From Centropus unirufus (lineage: Eukaryota; Chordata; Aves; Cuculiformes; Centropidae), in NCBI GenBank assembly GCA_013397695.1, contig VYZI01000067.1:2558765-2622764 (forward strand): a stretch of DNA of 64,000 nt, given 5' to 3'. The translations under genes and the position numbers were made by a program. Each line of letters opens with the position of its first letter. The first letter of the stretch is position 1. The notes under the pieces were generated by a model that did no database searches, had not been told where the DNA came from, and saw only the letters and a list, made by a program, of their open reading frames with translations. Positions 1-11,100 of the stretch are shown piece after piece.

Positions 1-2447
1 ATAAAAATATATATACAAATATACTTGTACATATTAATTTCACTGTCAGTGTCTAAACTGCAATGAACTAATGCTGTGAAGTTACTTGAGTGCTGGTCAT
101 CAGATGCACAATGAGATGGATGTGTAATGAGGTGTCCTTGTGCCCACACCTTTGTATATTTGCATTTCTTTTGGAAGCAAATCTGGGCTCCACTACGGCC
201 AATCAAGGCATCAGGGACTCAGTGACTCCTCTGGGCACACTTGCCTCAAAAGGTAAATTGAAATAATCACAGAAATCATTATATACTGATTTTAACACAG
301 CCAAACAGGTTCTATTCCTTAACACAATTGCTGTGTATAATGTTTGTTACAATACCACGGTCCTATTGAAATTTATTTTTTCTTGTGCAGAAGTAAGGCA
401 CTAAATTTAGCCTTTTAATATTTTGGTATATAATATCTTAAGCTGAGAAAAAGGAGTTTTAGAGTATATGCTGAGTTAAGAATCTTTGAAATTAAATAAT
501 TGATAAATACTTGCATTGAATGCACTAGTACATATGCAACATGTATGTAAAATAGGAATTATTAGCATGTAATTTAGATGGTGGAGTAAATATGCATAAA
601 TTTATTTTTTTAAAAAACCTCTTTCATAGAATGAAATAGTCACCGTACGTACAACTAGTTGAAGAGAAGAAAGCATACAACCATCTAGATATCATTCCTT
701 CTCCTTCCAACTGTTTTGCACAATTTAGGAGGTTTTGTTTTTTTTTTTTTAATTATCAGAGACCCAACTTTTCAATTACACTCTGTAACTTTTCCCTTCC
801 CTAGTACAAATTTAGTGTGCACGCATAATCCTGAACCTAGGGTGAAGCCCTTTTGAAAATTTGCCCTCTGGTGTTTAAACATAGTTAGATACTGAAACTT
901 CACTTTGTTGCTAAATACAAGAAAACACTGAAGGGCACGACTTCAAACATTAGAAACTACATACTCACCATTTTCTTTTCCTCAATAGTTCCAATTACCT
1001 CATTAATATTTGTTTTCATGCTACAGAGAATATACTTCGGAACATCTGTTTGTTGAACTGGGTATCACTGAATCACAATTGGCTACTAATAGCTGCAACA
1101 AAGAAAATTATGGGAAGATTGTTTCTAAAGCACAAATGTTTGCAGTTGCTGTTTTCCAGCAGCGAATATGCTTTTGGAAAAAAGAAATAAACATTAAGAA
1201 GGGAAGCACTGTGGTCTCCCCGCTGTCAGTATCACATATTCCGTGAATGGGAGCATCATTTTGTTACTATGTAGCTAAACAACTGCTTAAGTGATCGATA
1301 AAGACCATTATCTTAAATCATAGCATGAATTCCCAATATCATACATAAAATCAATAAAACACACAAAGAAAAGGACTAAAAATTTCCACTAAAACATAGC
1401 CTGCTGCTTTGGAAAATAATATTTAGTAGGTTGGGTTTTTTTGTTTTACTAATTATGAGCTCAGTGGCAGTTTATTCTGCAGTAAATCTGCTGGTGTGAG
1501 ATTAAACCTGTTATTGAACAGAGTTTTGAATCTACTGCAAGGCACTCATCACTGCTGGAGAGTGAACATTGCTGTTATCTCATTTAAAAGTTGGCCAGCA
1601 AAGCAGCCCATTTGTTTAAAATGCAATTAAGCTGGTGTCTTGAAGAGAAATTAGCAAGGAGTACTTCATTCTAGAGGCATAAGAGGTCTGTTCATAGACG
1701 CATTAATCCTGTGATTTGGGACATCATTACGATTTGGGACTGTGTTCCGAAAGGATGTGCAGTACACGCAAGCACAAAAGAGAAAAACTGCTCATGGAGA
1801 TGGGTCAGCTTTGTTTCATGAGCTCCCAGGATCTTCTCCACTAGTTCATGGATGTTGTGTGTGCTTGCTATAGAAGGGGAAAAAAAAAAACTAAGGAAAA
1901 ATATTGCAGCTGCATTTAAAGTATTGGACATTTAGGAGTTTACAGATTGCTAGGTTAAGTTAAAGAGAAAATTGAGGTCCATTTCTTAGAAACATACAAT
2001 ATGATTATTTCAGTCTTATAATAAATATTCCATTAATACTTTACTTCTAAGATGCTGAACAACACTGAATGTAAAAAATCTTATCATTATATCTCAAGTA
2101 CAAAGACAAGTAGGACTGAAAGAAATAGAAAAGTTATGTTTAACTGCAGTTCTTCAGAAAGCAAACTGGGATGCATGAACTCAGTATTCTTTTGAAATAA
2201 CATATTTCATAAGTGTGCAAAGTGGAATAGCAAACGACACGTTCTTCCCTGCCATAACTTACCCAAAGTCAAATGCCAAGTTCAGTTTTTACAGAAGTCT
2301 GTAGAGTTACTGCAAAGCAGCATCTTTCCTACCAAACTGTGTAAGATGAGAGGGCAGCCGCACTTTGAAGAGCAAGTAAAAGAAGACAAGCACATTTTCA
2401 AATACCTGTATGTCTACACATACCCACAGTTTAGCAGAGAAATCATT
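1..2447. other. unique noncoding stretch, no gene seen
   Basis: A+T-rich sequence with no recognisable exon, RNA gene or interspersed repeat. Open frames here are under 80 codons and show no domain. It holds a run of 13 T at 738-750 and an ATTTGCAT octamer at about 162-169 next to a CCAAT-type word near 200, which may be chance. I see nothing else that can be assigned. Confidence 0.6.
738..750. repeat. poly-T run (13)
   Basis: Thirteen consecutive T residues in unique sequence. It is a simple homopolymer and I see no retroposon body attached on either side. Confidence 0.9.
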
Positions 2448-2985
2448 TCATAGAATCATATAATAGAATTATAGAATTATTTGGGTTGGAAGGGACCTTT
2501 AAGCCCACCCATTTCCAACCCTCCTGGGCAGGGACACCTCCCACTGGATCAGGGTGCTCAAAGGCTCATCCCACCTGGCCTTGAACACCTCCAGGAATGG
2601 GACAGCCATGACTTGTCTGGGCAACCTGGGCCAGGGCCTCCCCACCATCAAAGTAAAACATTTCTTCTTAACACCTAATATAAATCTCTCCTCTTTCATC
2701 ATAAAACTATCCCCCCGCAATCCCTGATAAAGAGTTCTCCCCGCAACCTTCTCTTCTCCAGGTTGAACACCACCAACTCACTCCACCTATTCTTGTACAG
2801 GAGGTGTTCCAGCCCTTGGATCATCTCCGTAGCCTCCTCTGGACTCCAACAGCTCCATGTCCGTGTGCTGAGGACTCCAGAGCTGAATGCAGGTCTTCAG
2901 GTGAGGTCTCACAAGAGGAGAGTAAAGGAGCAGAATCCCCTCCCTTGACCTGCTGGTCACACATTTTTGAATGCAGTTTAGGTTA
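2448..2985 (-). mobile_element. CR1 LINE, 3' part, 5'-truncated
   Basis: On the plus strand the element opens with TCATAGAATCAT repeats and then TTGGGTTGGAAGGGACC, which is the reverse complement of the avian CR1 3' terminus, so the element runs on the minus strand. It continues through recognisable CR1 3' sequence: a GGGCAGGGACACCTCCCACT block near 2526, a CTTGAACACCTCCAGG block near 2580, and a TCTCTTCTCCAGGTTGAACA-type block near 2750. The match fades after about 2960-2985. At roughly 0.54 kb it covers the 3' end of ORF2 and the 3' UTR of a full-length element of about 4.5 kb, so it is a dead, 5'-truncated copy. Short open frames inside it (for example 2481-2678 and 2804-3112 plus, 2787-3029 minus) are by-products of the repeat. 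Confidence 0.95.
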
Positions 2986-5304
2986 TTCACTTCTGAATTC
3001 TGAAATAGGTCATTCAATTCTGTATTCACACTACACTCTGTCTTTATGTAGCTGGATGTTTATATGCATTTTATATACTAATACGTACCAATCTAGATAT
3101 ATGATGAATTAGAAAATATATTTGGTGCCAGTCATGGGAATGTAAAGAGCTATTTTTGGCTGATGTCTCTGTTCAAAATTTGTCAAGGATGTCCTAAATT
3201 CTGTTCATTGTGTTCCTGGGACCCTCATGGCCTTTAAAAATCCAGGACTTGGAGAATAAGAGCAGTACTTCTATCATTCTGTATTTCCCCCACCTCACCC
3301 TGCAAACAGAGATTGAAGAGAGAGGATTTTGTACGCTGTGGGCTTTGTGTCAGTTCTTTACTACACTGGTACCCTCTTAGACAATAGGAGAATCTCAGCT
3401 GGCCAGGGTTTGTATTTGGTTTTTTGTTCTCTGTGTTGCTCCAAAAGGTTAATGAGGGACCAGGACCCGAGTATGGTTGAATGTTTACTTTTGTATTGCT
3501 GTGGTTTCACAGCCTGCTACCAAAACTTCATTTAGCATTTTCAGTGAGGAAAAAGATGTGGGATGCTTAGCCTGGTTAACATTTGCTTCTACTGTGGACA
3601 GGAATGATTTTTTTAAATTTCCAGTTCAAAATAAACTCAGTGATCTATTATTAGTTTCTGATACCTCTCTGCAATCTCACTTTGGGAAATGCTGATGACA
3701 TGTGGATGCTGGATGGGCAGGTTTTCTTTTATCATCACCGTTCAAGCCCTCATCTTCCCAGAGCTTAAATTTGACCATAGTGACATCTGAAGCACAGCAG
3801 ACCCTTACTGCCCTAAGCCGTGCTTTTCTAGTAAGTGCTGATTGGCACACACCCCACAGCAACAAAGAAGCAGTACGCTACTGGGATTTAAGCAATCTTT
3901 CCACAAAATTATTTTTCTGAAAGAAATTAATTTTGTCCAGTTGCCTCTGAACTAAATGAGGCTGAGGAGCAAGCTCTGAGTGAGAAGGAGTAGCAGCACA
4001 GATGGAAAGGACTCCACTCCACTTGCACTTACTTCTATCCATCACTACAAACTACCACTGGACTGGAAGCCAATTGGATTTTTAAAACTCCAGATTTTCT
4101 CTTACTGACAAGAGCTCCTGTGGGGATATTTCAAAGTTTTCAGAAGGCAGGGGAGTCTGTGGAGAAGACTACACCCTTTCTGTGCAGCCTACAAGGAAAC
4201 CACTCGGTGCAGGCAGATCTGTGGTTTTATCCACTAGACTTAAATTCTACTTACCGGCAAAAAATTAGTCTGTGGCAGCAGATAGGAAATACACAGAATC
4301 AAAGCCGAGCCTCTGAAAACAACTGTTTTTTCTCTGCCAAGGGCGCTTTCAGCCCCAGCTGCATTTAGTTCAAAGACAAAAGAGTCCACAGCTGGAGCTC
4401 AGATCGAAAACGCTACTTTCAAATGACACTGGAGGCTTTAGGTCCCCAAGGTTTTTTATTCATTTAAATGAATAAATAAATAATAACAAAACAGAATAGA
4501 AAAAATATTTTACTGGGGTTTTTTTTCTGCTGCTCTTTCCTTGGACAGAATGATTCAGCCAGTCTGAAATAGCAAACAAGTTCCAGCAACAACCGTACAG
4601 GCTGGAACTTTCATTAGTTAATCAGATCACTCCCTTTTTTGTATTCCACAATACAGTGCTTCTACTGATTTCTTTAACCTTTCATTTTGGACACAAATAA
4701 TGTAATCACACTTCTAACAATTTGGCGATGATTTCTTGCTAGCAAACTGCTACATACAGTGATGTACTTCCTATTTCTGGCTTGACTCTCAAACAGCCAA
4801 CAGAAATGGGAGTTTGAAGTTAAGTTAATTTCTTTTTAATTATCTTTCCTTTCTTTCTAATTATCTTTTGATCACAGATAAGAGGAACAAATTACAAGAG
4901 TTTTTTCATTATCTACAAAAGCTGATGATGTCTGCACGTCTAGTATAATATATTGGTGATGCTTATTGTTTCTGCAAGATGCCTTGACAACATTTTGGAA
5001 GGAAAGTATGTATGTTCCCTGAGCAAAAAAATAACTTTTAAAAAAGCACACAACTACCAAGATCATGAAGCAAACTATATCCGTGAAATGACTGATTCAT
5101 TTTTTGATTAGAGACAAGTCAGACAGAAATTATCTTCAGCCAACACTGATTCTCTAATCTTTCCTTGATGCCCCATGCAAACAAGCATAACATGAAAGCT
5201 CCAGCTAAATATTCTAAAGTTCATCTCAAGAAACCACTGACATTCTTATCTAATTCCCTTAATTCCACATTCGCAACAGAGTAAGTCACCACCTCACTAG
5301 AGTA
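2986..5304. other. unique noncoding stretch, no gene seen
   Basis: I see no exon, RNA gene or clear repeat. It contains a 22-base perfect palindrome at 4455-4476 followed by AATA-rich sequence. Open frames reach 82 codons at most and lack domains. Confidence 0.6.
4455..4476. repeat. 22-base perfect palindrome (AT-rich)
   Basis: A perfect self-complementary sequence centred on CATTTAAATG and flanked by matching TTTATT and AATAAA arms. Short AATA tandem units follow immediately to about 4490. It could extrude as a small cruciform, but palindromes of this kind arise easily in AT-rich DNA. Confidence 0.85.
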
Positions 5305-5500
5305 GCACGTCTCTATGGTATATTTTCTAGATTTCGTCCAGTCTCTCTAACATGCCATGCAATTTGGCATCTACTTCTGCCTTTGGGAGACTATTCCACA
5401 ATCTAATAGATCTCGCTGTCAGGAAATTTTTCTCCGCTGCCAAGTCGTTCCCAAGAGTGCCACTTTTATTTAAGGGAGGGGAACTGATTCTGGCAGTAGT
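5305..5500 (-). mobile_element. old, degenerate CR1/L3-like LINE fragment
   Basis: The plus strand carries a phrase running from GACTATTCCACAATCTAATA through CTGTCAGGAAATTTTTCT (about 5390-5435), preceded by a TGCCATGCAATTTGGCATCTACTTCTGCC-type phrase near 5352. This arrangement resembles the reverse complement of ancient CR1/L3-type LINE 3' regions shared by turtles, crocodilians and birds. It lacks the young avian CR1 terminus. The boundaries are approximate, and the family call rests on a remembered consensus. Confidence 0.6.
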
Positions 5501-6012
5501 GTAGTTGCTCCTGTGATATTTTCAGTTAGTGGGTGCAAGTAGCCAAACACCATCTGGTACCCAGCTGGTACAGTGTATTTAGAGTCACCTAAAATCTTTC
5601 CAACCCTCCCTGGCTCATCTTTGCTTTTGGAATCAGCTTCTTAATCATTTTTAATCATTGTATTGTTTTGCTATCTGGAAAATTCCTTTGTATGTATACA
5701 ATTATTGGAAGGAAGAATTTAATTATAGTTCAGAGACTATTATTATGAACAAAGCAGTGAGGCAGGGTTTTTTTCCCTCCACTTCAGTTTAATTATCTTT
5801 AACAAGTTTTAATTGTGTATCTTTTTTTTCAGTTTACAGCATGCAAAGCATCTCATGAGATTAACAAATCTATGAAAGTGGGGCAAGGTTAGTCGCTACA
5901 CTTGTACATAAACATGAGCAACAGTAGATCTTTTATGATATGTGCAATAAAAACATGAAAAAAATGGAATCTATATGGCAGCTTTAGTAGTTTAAACAGT
6001 TTTAAGTATTCA

Positions 6013-6039
6013 GAAGGCATGTCTCAAAGACATGCTTTT
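6013..6039. other. short stem-loop
   Basis: GCATGTCT at 6017-6024 pairs perfectly with AGACATGC at 6028-6035 across a three-base loop. The stem can be extended outward by four more pairs (A-T and G-T). The loop is too tight and the stem too short for a microRNA precursor. No function is assigned. Confidence 0.7.
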
Positions 6040-6284
6040 GCACAAGACTATTCACACAGTACATTATTTGTGCAATAATTAAACTTAAGAAAAAGGTAGA
6101 GAAATGAGAGTGATATCTTTTAAATGGACAAGGCGGTTAATGATTTCCCTATTACTGGCCCAAATGCAGTCCCTCCCAGAGCATGACCCCTATTTAATAT
6201 TTTTCTCAAGACTCACTAGAGTGAAAAATGTGTTTAGGCTGTGGCACATTCCTGCAACATAAAAATGCTACCTATTCTTCATGG

Positions 6285-6355
6285 CCCGATGCCCAAGCTC
6301 ACTGAAGTCAATGGGAGGCTTTGCACTGACATGAGAAGGTTCGGATTAGACCCCA
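6285..6355. repeat. fragment of old sauropsid MITE-like repeat
   Basis: It contains CTCACTGAAGTCAATGGGAG, the half-core of a common, originally palindromic repeat in birds, turtles and crocodilians, followed by a TTCGGATTAGACCCC tail. The piece at 41081-41155 has the same core-then-tail order, supporting common origin. The family name is uncertain and the copy is strongly decayed. Confidence 0.5.
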
Positions 6356-6496
6356 ATGCATAGCTAAATATTTCACAGTATTGTAATGAAAATTTCAGTA
6401 GGAGACAGGCTAGAGCAGAGATCTGATGCAAATCTTCAGTAAAGTCATTGGAGTGATACATCATGTAAAAGTAAATGTGTGCTCTGTGCATTTGCT

Positions 6497-6550
6497 ATTT
6501 GAGTCACTGGGAGTTTTGCCTCAGAATTAGATAAAGGATACGGGGCGTCC
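6497..6550. repeat. second fragment of MITE-like repeat
   Basis: CACTGGGAGTTTTGCC followed by a GAATTAGATAAAGGATAC tail resembles the other half of the same palindromic repeat seen at 6285-6355. The two lie about 150 bases apart and may be parts of one decayed insertion. Confidence 0.4.
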
Positions 6551-6920
6551 TCAGTCAGCTTCAGCAACACAGGCAGAAAGGTAAAATCTTTCATAACAAA
6601 AATAAATTACTTGTCTGTTTCAGAGAATACAGGAAAACAAATGTTTTCTCCATCATCTTCAAGGTGCAAAATGAATATGCAAAACTGAGATCAGTCACTA
6701 CTGAGGGAACAGCTTATCTCCCCATGTGAAACCATTCAAAACAAGAAATGGAACTACCAAAGGAAAACAGAAACTTGTTCTTCTCAGCATGCATATCTTC
6801 CTCAGAAGAAAGTAAGTCCTGATGACCAGTAGCAAACAAGCACAATTCTGCACAAAATTATCTGTAGAGAGAACAGTTAAAGCAAATATTTTGTTCCCAT
6901 CAGTCAGTTTAGCAAAAGTC

Positions 6921-7206
6921 TTCAGTCTCTTCTCTCTGGCAACCAATGACAGGACCCGAGGGAATGGGAAGATGATAAGCCAGATTGACACATTGGATAT
7001 TAAGGAGAGGTTCTTCACTTGGAGGGTGGTGGAGCACTAGAACAACTCCCCAAGGAGACAGTAACAGCCCCAACCCTGACAATACGCAAGAAGCATTTGG
7101 CCAATGCTACATGATGTGAATGTTGGGGTTATCCCATGAAGGGATAGGAGTTGGACTTGGTGAACCTCGTGGGTCCCTTCAAGCTCAGGAAGTTCTATGA
7201 TACTAT
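6921..7206 (+). mobile_element. CR1 LINE, 3' fragment
   Basis: It begins with CAGTCTCTTCTCTCTGGCAA and an ATGACAGGACCCGAGGGAATGG phrase (CR1 'aacaagtgataggac gagaggaaatgg'). It runs through TATTAAGGAGAGGTTCTTCA and a GGAGTTGGACTTGGTGA phrase to a TGGGTCCCTTCAAGCTCAGG / TTCTATGATACT end. This is the plus-orientation CR1 3' terminus of the subfamily ending 'gggtcccttccaactc'. It is roughly 0.29 kb, 5'-truncated and diverged. Confidence 0.9.
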
Positions 7207-7620
7207 TAAGTCCTTCCAAATTAGTGTCTATGCAGCCATGGACACAAAATGCACAATCCCAACATGTGAGCTGGGACCTACAGTGCCTACTTGAACTTAG
7301 ATCCCAGATCCCACCTGGACCGGTTTTGAAGGTATGAGACACTTGTTTTCTTTCAGTCTAAGATAAATCAAAGATACTTCTAAGGGCAAATGTATTTTCC
7401 TTGCCAGGGAACTGGGGCACATATGCATGCGCAGAAGATTTTCTGTAGACATTTTGTAATGAAAATCACTGACTGTAAGCTCAATACTCAAATTCAGACC
7501 TTGGCTTATTCCTTTTGAGTATCAAAATGCAAAAACATTTTGAGAAATGAAACTTAAAAAGCTGAAAAACACTCCCTGTAAAATTAGAAAAATCCCAGCA
7601 CTGTCAGGGCTATTTGCATG
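7207..7620. other. spacer between two CR1 copies
   Basis: Unique sequence of about 0.4 kb lying between two plus-strand CR1 fragments. No gene or RNA is seen. An ATTTGCAT octamer occurs at 7612-7619. Confidence 0.5.
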
Positions 7621-7980
7621 GCCTTCAACCTCACTCCCAGTACTTAAAAGGAACCTACAGAAAAGCTGGGAATGGGCTCTTTATTAGCAAATGCAGAGAT
7701 AGGATGTTATGGAACAATTTTAAGCTGAAAGAGGGGAGATAAAAATTAGATAGCAGGAAGAAATGTTTCACTGTGAGGATGGTGAGGCACAGGCCCAGTT
7801 TGCCCCGACAATCTGTGGCTGACTCATCCCTTGAGGTGTCCAAGGCCAGGTTGGATGGGGCTTTGAGCACCCTCATCCAGTGGAAGGTGTCCCTGCCTGT
7901 GGCAAGGGCATGGAAGTCAATGGGCTTTAATTTCCCTTCCAACTAAAACCATTCTATGAATCTATCATTCAATGATTCTT
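7621..7980 (+). mobile_element. CR1 LINE, 3' fragment
   Basis: It starts near CTCCCAGTACTTAAAAGG, then CAGAGATAGGATG, TTTTAAGCTGAAAGAGGG, CACTGTGAGGATGGTGAGGC, GTGTCCAAGGCCAGGTTGG and a TGTCCCTGCCTGTGGCAAGG phrase. It ends with TTCCAACTAAAACCATTCTATGAATC. The order and orientation are those of the CR1 3' end on the plus strand. It is about 0.36 kb, 5'-truncated and similar in subfamily to the copy at 24750. A minus-strand open frame at 7655-7942 is an artefact of this repeat. Confidence 0.95.
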
Positions 7981-10900
7981 CTCATTCCTGAGTTGTGTCT
8001 ATTCTCAAATGGGGAACGGCACTTTTTGGGGTGCAGTTTGTATGGATAATATTTAAGATAAGCACTAATGATCTAGAGGAGTTCTCCAGTGGATTAACAG
8101 CTCAATCCCTCAAAATTGCCTATGTAGCATGTATCAACCGAATTTTTTCTCAGAGGATAGTATCAATGAATACTAATGGTGGGGATAAAAAAATTGCTCC
8201 ATGACACAAAGATAGGAATATTTTTGCACATTTTCTCCAAAGATGGAAATACCACACCTTCCCAGGTGAATCTCAGAAGCACTTAAAAAACCAAACTTTC
8301 CTCCTAGCACTGCTACTGAGATTCTGTTAGCAGCAGTTTCAATCACCAGTACTCTGAGACAGAGACCTCTGTGCAACATTTCTGCCTGAACTCTTAAATG
8401 CTAGCAAATTTACACGCAATTGAAAACCAATTGTTATAATGGAAACTTTTAGGCAATCATAACTATGCACAATGATATTAGATTTGCCTGGAATAAAAAC
8501 TAAATAAAAGGAAACAGAAAAATATGATCAGGAAGAGAATGAAGAGCAAAGCAAATGGAAACACTAACTGCACACTGGCACAGAAGAGAAAATTATGAAA
8601 TTACTACAGTATTCATCTCAATAGGAGAAGAGAAGGAATCCCTCCCCATCACAGCAGAACTGCAAATTTGACAACAATAAGGTCTGCAGTCAGCTGCCAA
8701 TTTTAGTGGTGTCGTGAGGCAGTTTTCCTCTCACCTCAAGCACTCTGTACTTTACAAAAAAAAATTAGTCATATTAGCAAAATGAAGTATAGTTACCTAT
8801 CATTCTCATAGGTAGGAAAATAAACAGAGTACCTGATAGCATGCTAGATGTGTGACAGATGATTGCTCAACTGATTTCATCTCCTCATTCATTTCTATTA
8901 CAAACTGCGGGCCTTGTAAGTGCAGCAGCTCCTGCCAAGCACCACAACAGTGAAACGAAGAAAACACTTGTTCACTATCTTGGCTGGAGTGAAGACATCA
9001 AGGCAGTCAGATGCTGTTGTGATGGTGGCTGCAGAGGATAGGAGATATGGGAGGAATGAGAGACACGAGGCTTGGGAAATGAAATATTTTAAATGCTACC
9101 AACGATTCTCGCCTTTGTTTTGGTGTCTTGTGTTACAAAACTGACAGCCCTGAGGTAGTCCCAAGGTAGAATCCTAAATCTCAAGACTGAATTCTAGCTG
9201 AATTTTTCAGAAAGAGATAGTCAAATAAGAAGAAAGTATTTTTTTCTTGATGCTGTTTAGTATATTTCCAAGGATTATAGTCCAAAATTTTTCTGCTCTG
9301 CAGGGTCCTCTGTGAAGAGGAATCTTACAGGTGTGTTCTGCGGCTGCTTACAGCAAATTATCAGTAAATATTTTTATACTGTCATAATTTTTAAACTAAA
9401 CTTATCTACTAAAAGTTTTAGTTAGAAATCAAAAGCAAGAGTGAATACAGAGAACAAAATAACTTGAATGCTTTTACACTGCTATCTCTTATAAATTGTG
9501 GCTTTTGGTGTATCAAAAATAAGCGAAGGAAAGAGAGATTTGATAGGTAGACAATACACAGGAATAGAAGTCGACTAAGAAAAGTCATATTATGGAAGAG
9601 GATTATATACAGCTTTTGAGAAGAGAACAGCAAGGGATGTCTTGGCTGCAGAAGCATCACTTAAAGGGATGTTACTGCAGGAACAAAAATAATGCAAGAT
9701 AAGATCTGACTGGGAGGACAACATAAAGCAGAACAATAAATCAAATGAACAACAGAAATAGAGTATTACTTCAGTAAGATAATGTCTGTTTATTCACAGG
9801 GATTATTTGGGTTTGTAGCAGACAGGGTTTTTCTACAGAGAGAGACCCTAATGAATGTGATTCATCCTCTAATGAATGCTTAATCCTTAGCCTTTATTAT
9901 GCCATTCCACCATCTACGTGCTAGACAGATGTTATTTATAATGCCAAGCAGGGACACTGAATATCTGCTTACAGGAAAGCAGTTACTTAAGCTATCAAAA
10001 GAAGTAGTCAAAAATACCGTATAATCATAGCTGTTCTGCTTCTTCATGAGAAACTTTTTACATTGAAACTGCAGACTTAAAGATCATATTTAATGTGTGG
10101 TTCCAGGTGACAGGCACAAAAGATGAACCTTCCAATTGTTACCATTACCTCATCTCTATTATTTTGGTATGTGGGAAAGTTTTTTTGAGAAGCTAATTCT
10201 GGAGTTTTCTTTGATAATTAAGCGTTAAACTTTCATATATTAAAGAACTAATTTCACTGCCCAATGTCATTCTTTTGGTAATGAAAACAGGTGAGACTAG
10301 TTTTGTCTGGAGACTTAAGTGCTCTCAAAAATAAGGTGTGATATACTCAAATATCAGTTGGCTGGTCAGGTATTTCTATTTTTTACTTTCAAAGAGCCCA
10401 GCAGGGCAACTGCCCATTTACATTACAGATATTCTTCAAGACTGGCTTATCCCTGGCTTCCCCCCTTCATTCTTTGTCCATGAGATTTAGAATGAATATC
10501 AATAGAAGGATGCCAACTTTAGTTTCTATTTTGTCAGCATCATGGGAGCAGTTACGTAAATCAGTAGAGGGGTTTGAATCTGGAGGATCAGCACTGTCTG
10601 TGTTGATTTTTAGGAAAGATTGCATCATCAGCATGGCTAATATTAACAGTTGAAGTCCACATGTATGTGTTGATCTCATGGAATTCCAAGAACAGTGGTA
10701 ATTTCATATTTTCAGCTTTATAGCAATTTATTCCAGTATGAAACAGACATTTCCTAAAGATATTATGCCTGAATTGTCATTCTCTATTATGATTTCAAGT
10801 ACAATCAGCAATCCATACGTAAGGCTACTTTCTGAGTATGAGTGATAGATATTATACACTCTCTCATAATTGGGAATACCCGTATATTCAATAAATATTT

Positions 10901-11026
10901 GGAAGAAGAATGTTTTCTAAAGCAACAGGCACTATTTCCCTTTCATCTGAAACAAAGACCTCTGTGAACTCAGTGTGTGTGAAAACAAGCAGCTTGCCTA
11001 CTTATCCAATACTCAAATGTAAAATT
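7981..11026. other. unique noncoding stretch, no gene seen
   Basis: Three kilobases of A+T-rich sequence with scattered short open frames (under 80 codons) and no recognisable domain, RNA or repeat. I see no promoter-like CpG cluster. Confidence 0.55.
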
Positions 11027-11100
11027 CTTGGAATTACTAGGTTGGAAAAGACCTCTCAGATCATCGAGTCCAACCGTACCTGTCTGCCACACCCATGTGT
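11027..11100 (-). mobile_element. short CR1 3'-terminal fragment
   Basis: ACTAGGTTGGAAAAGACCTC, then AGATCATCGAGTCCAACC and GTACCTGTCTGCC, is the reverse complement of the CR1 3' end in the 'ttggaaaagacc' subfamily. Only about 75 bases are recognisable; the rest of the copy was never inserted or has decayed. Confidence 0.85.

Larger units (their letters stand above)
5501..6920. other. unique noncoding stretch with MITE-like remnants
   Basis: No gene is seen. It contains a short stem-loop at 6013-6039 and two fragments of a palindromic sauropsid repeat (listed separately at about 6285 and 6497). The remainder is A+T-rich and unassigned. Confidence 0.55.
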
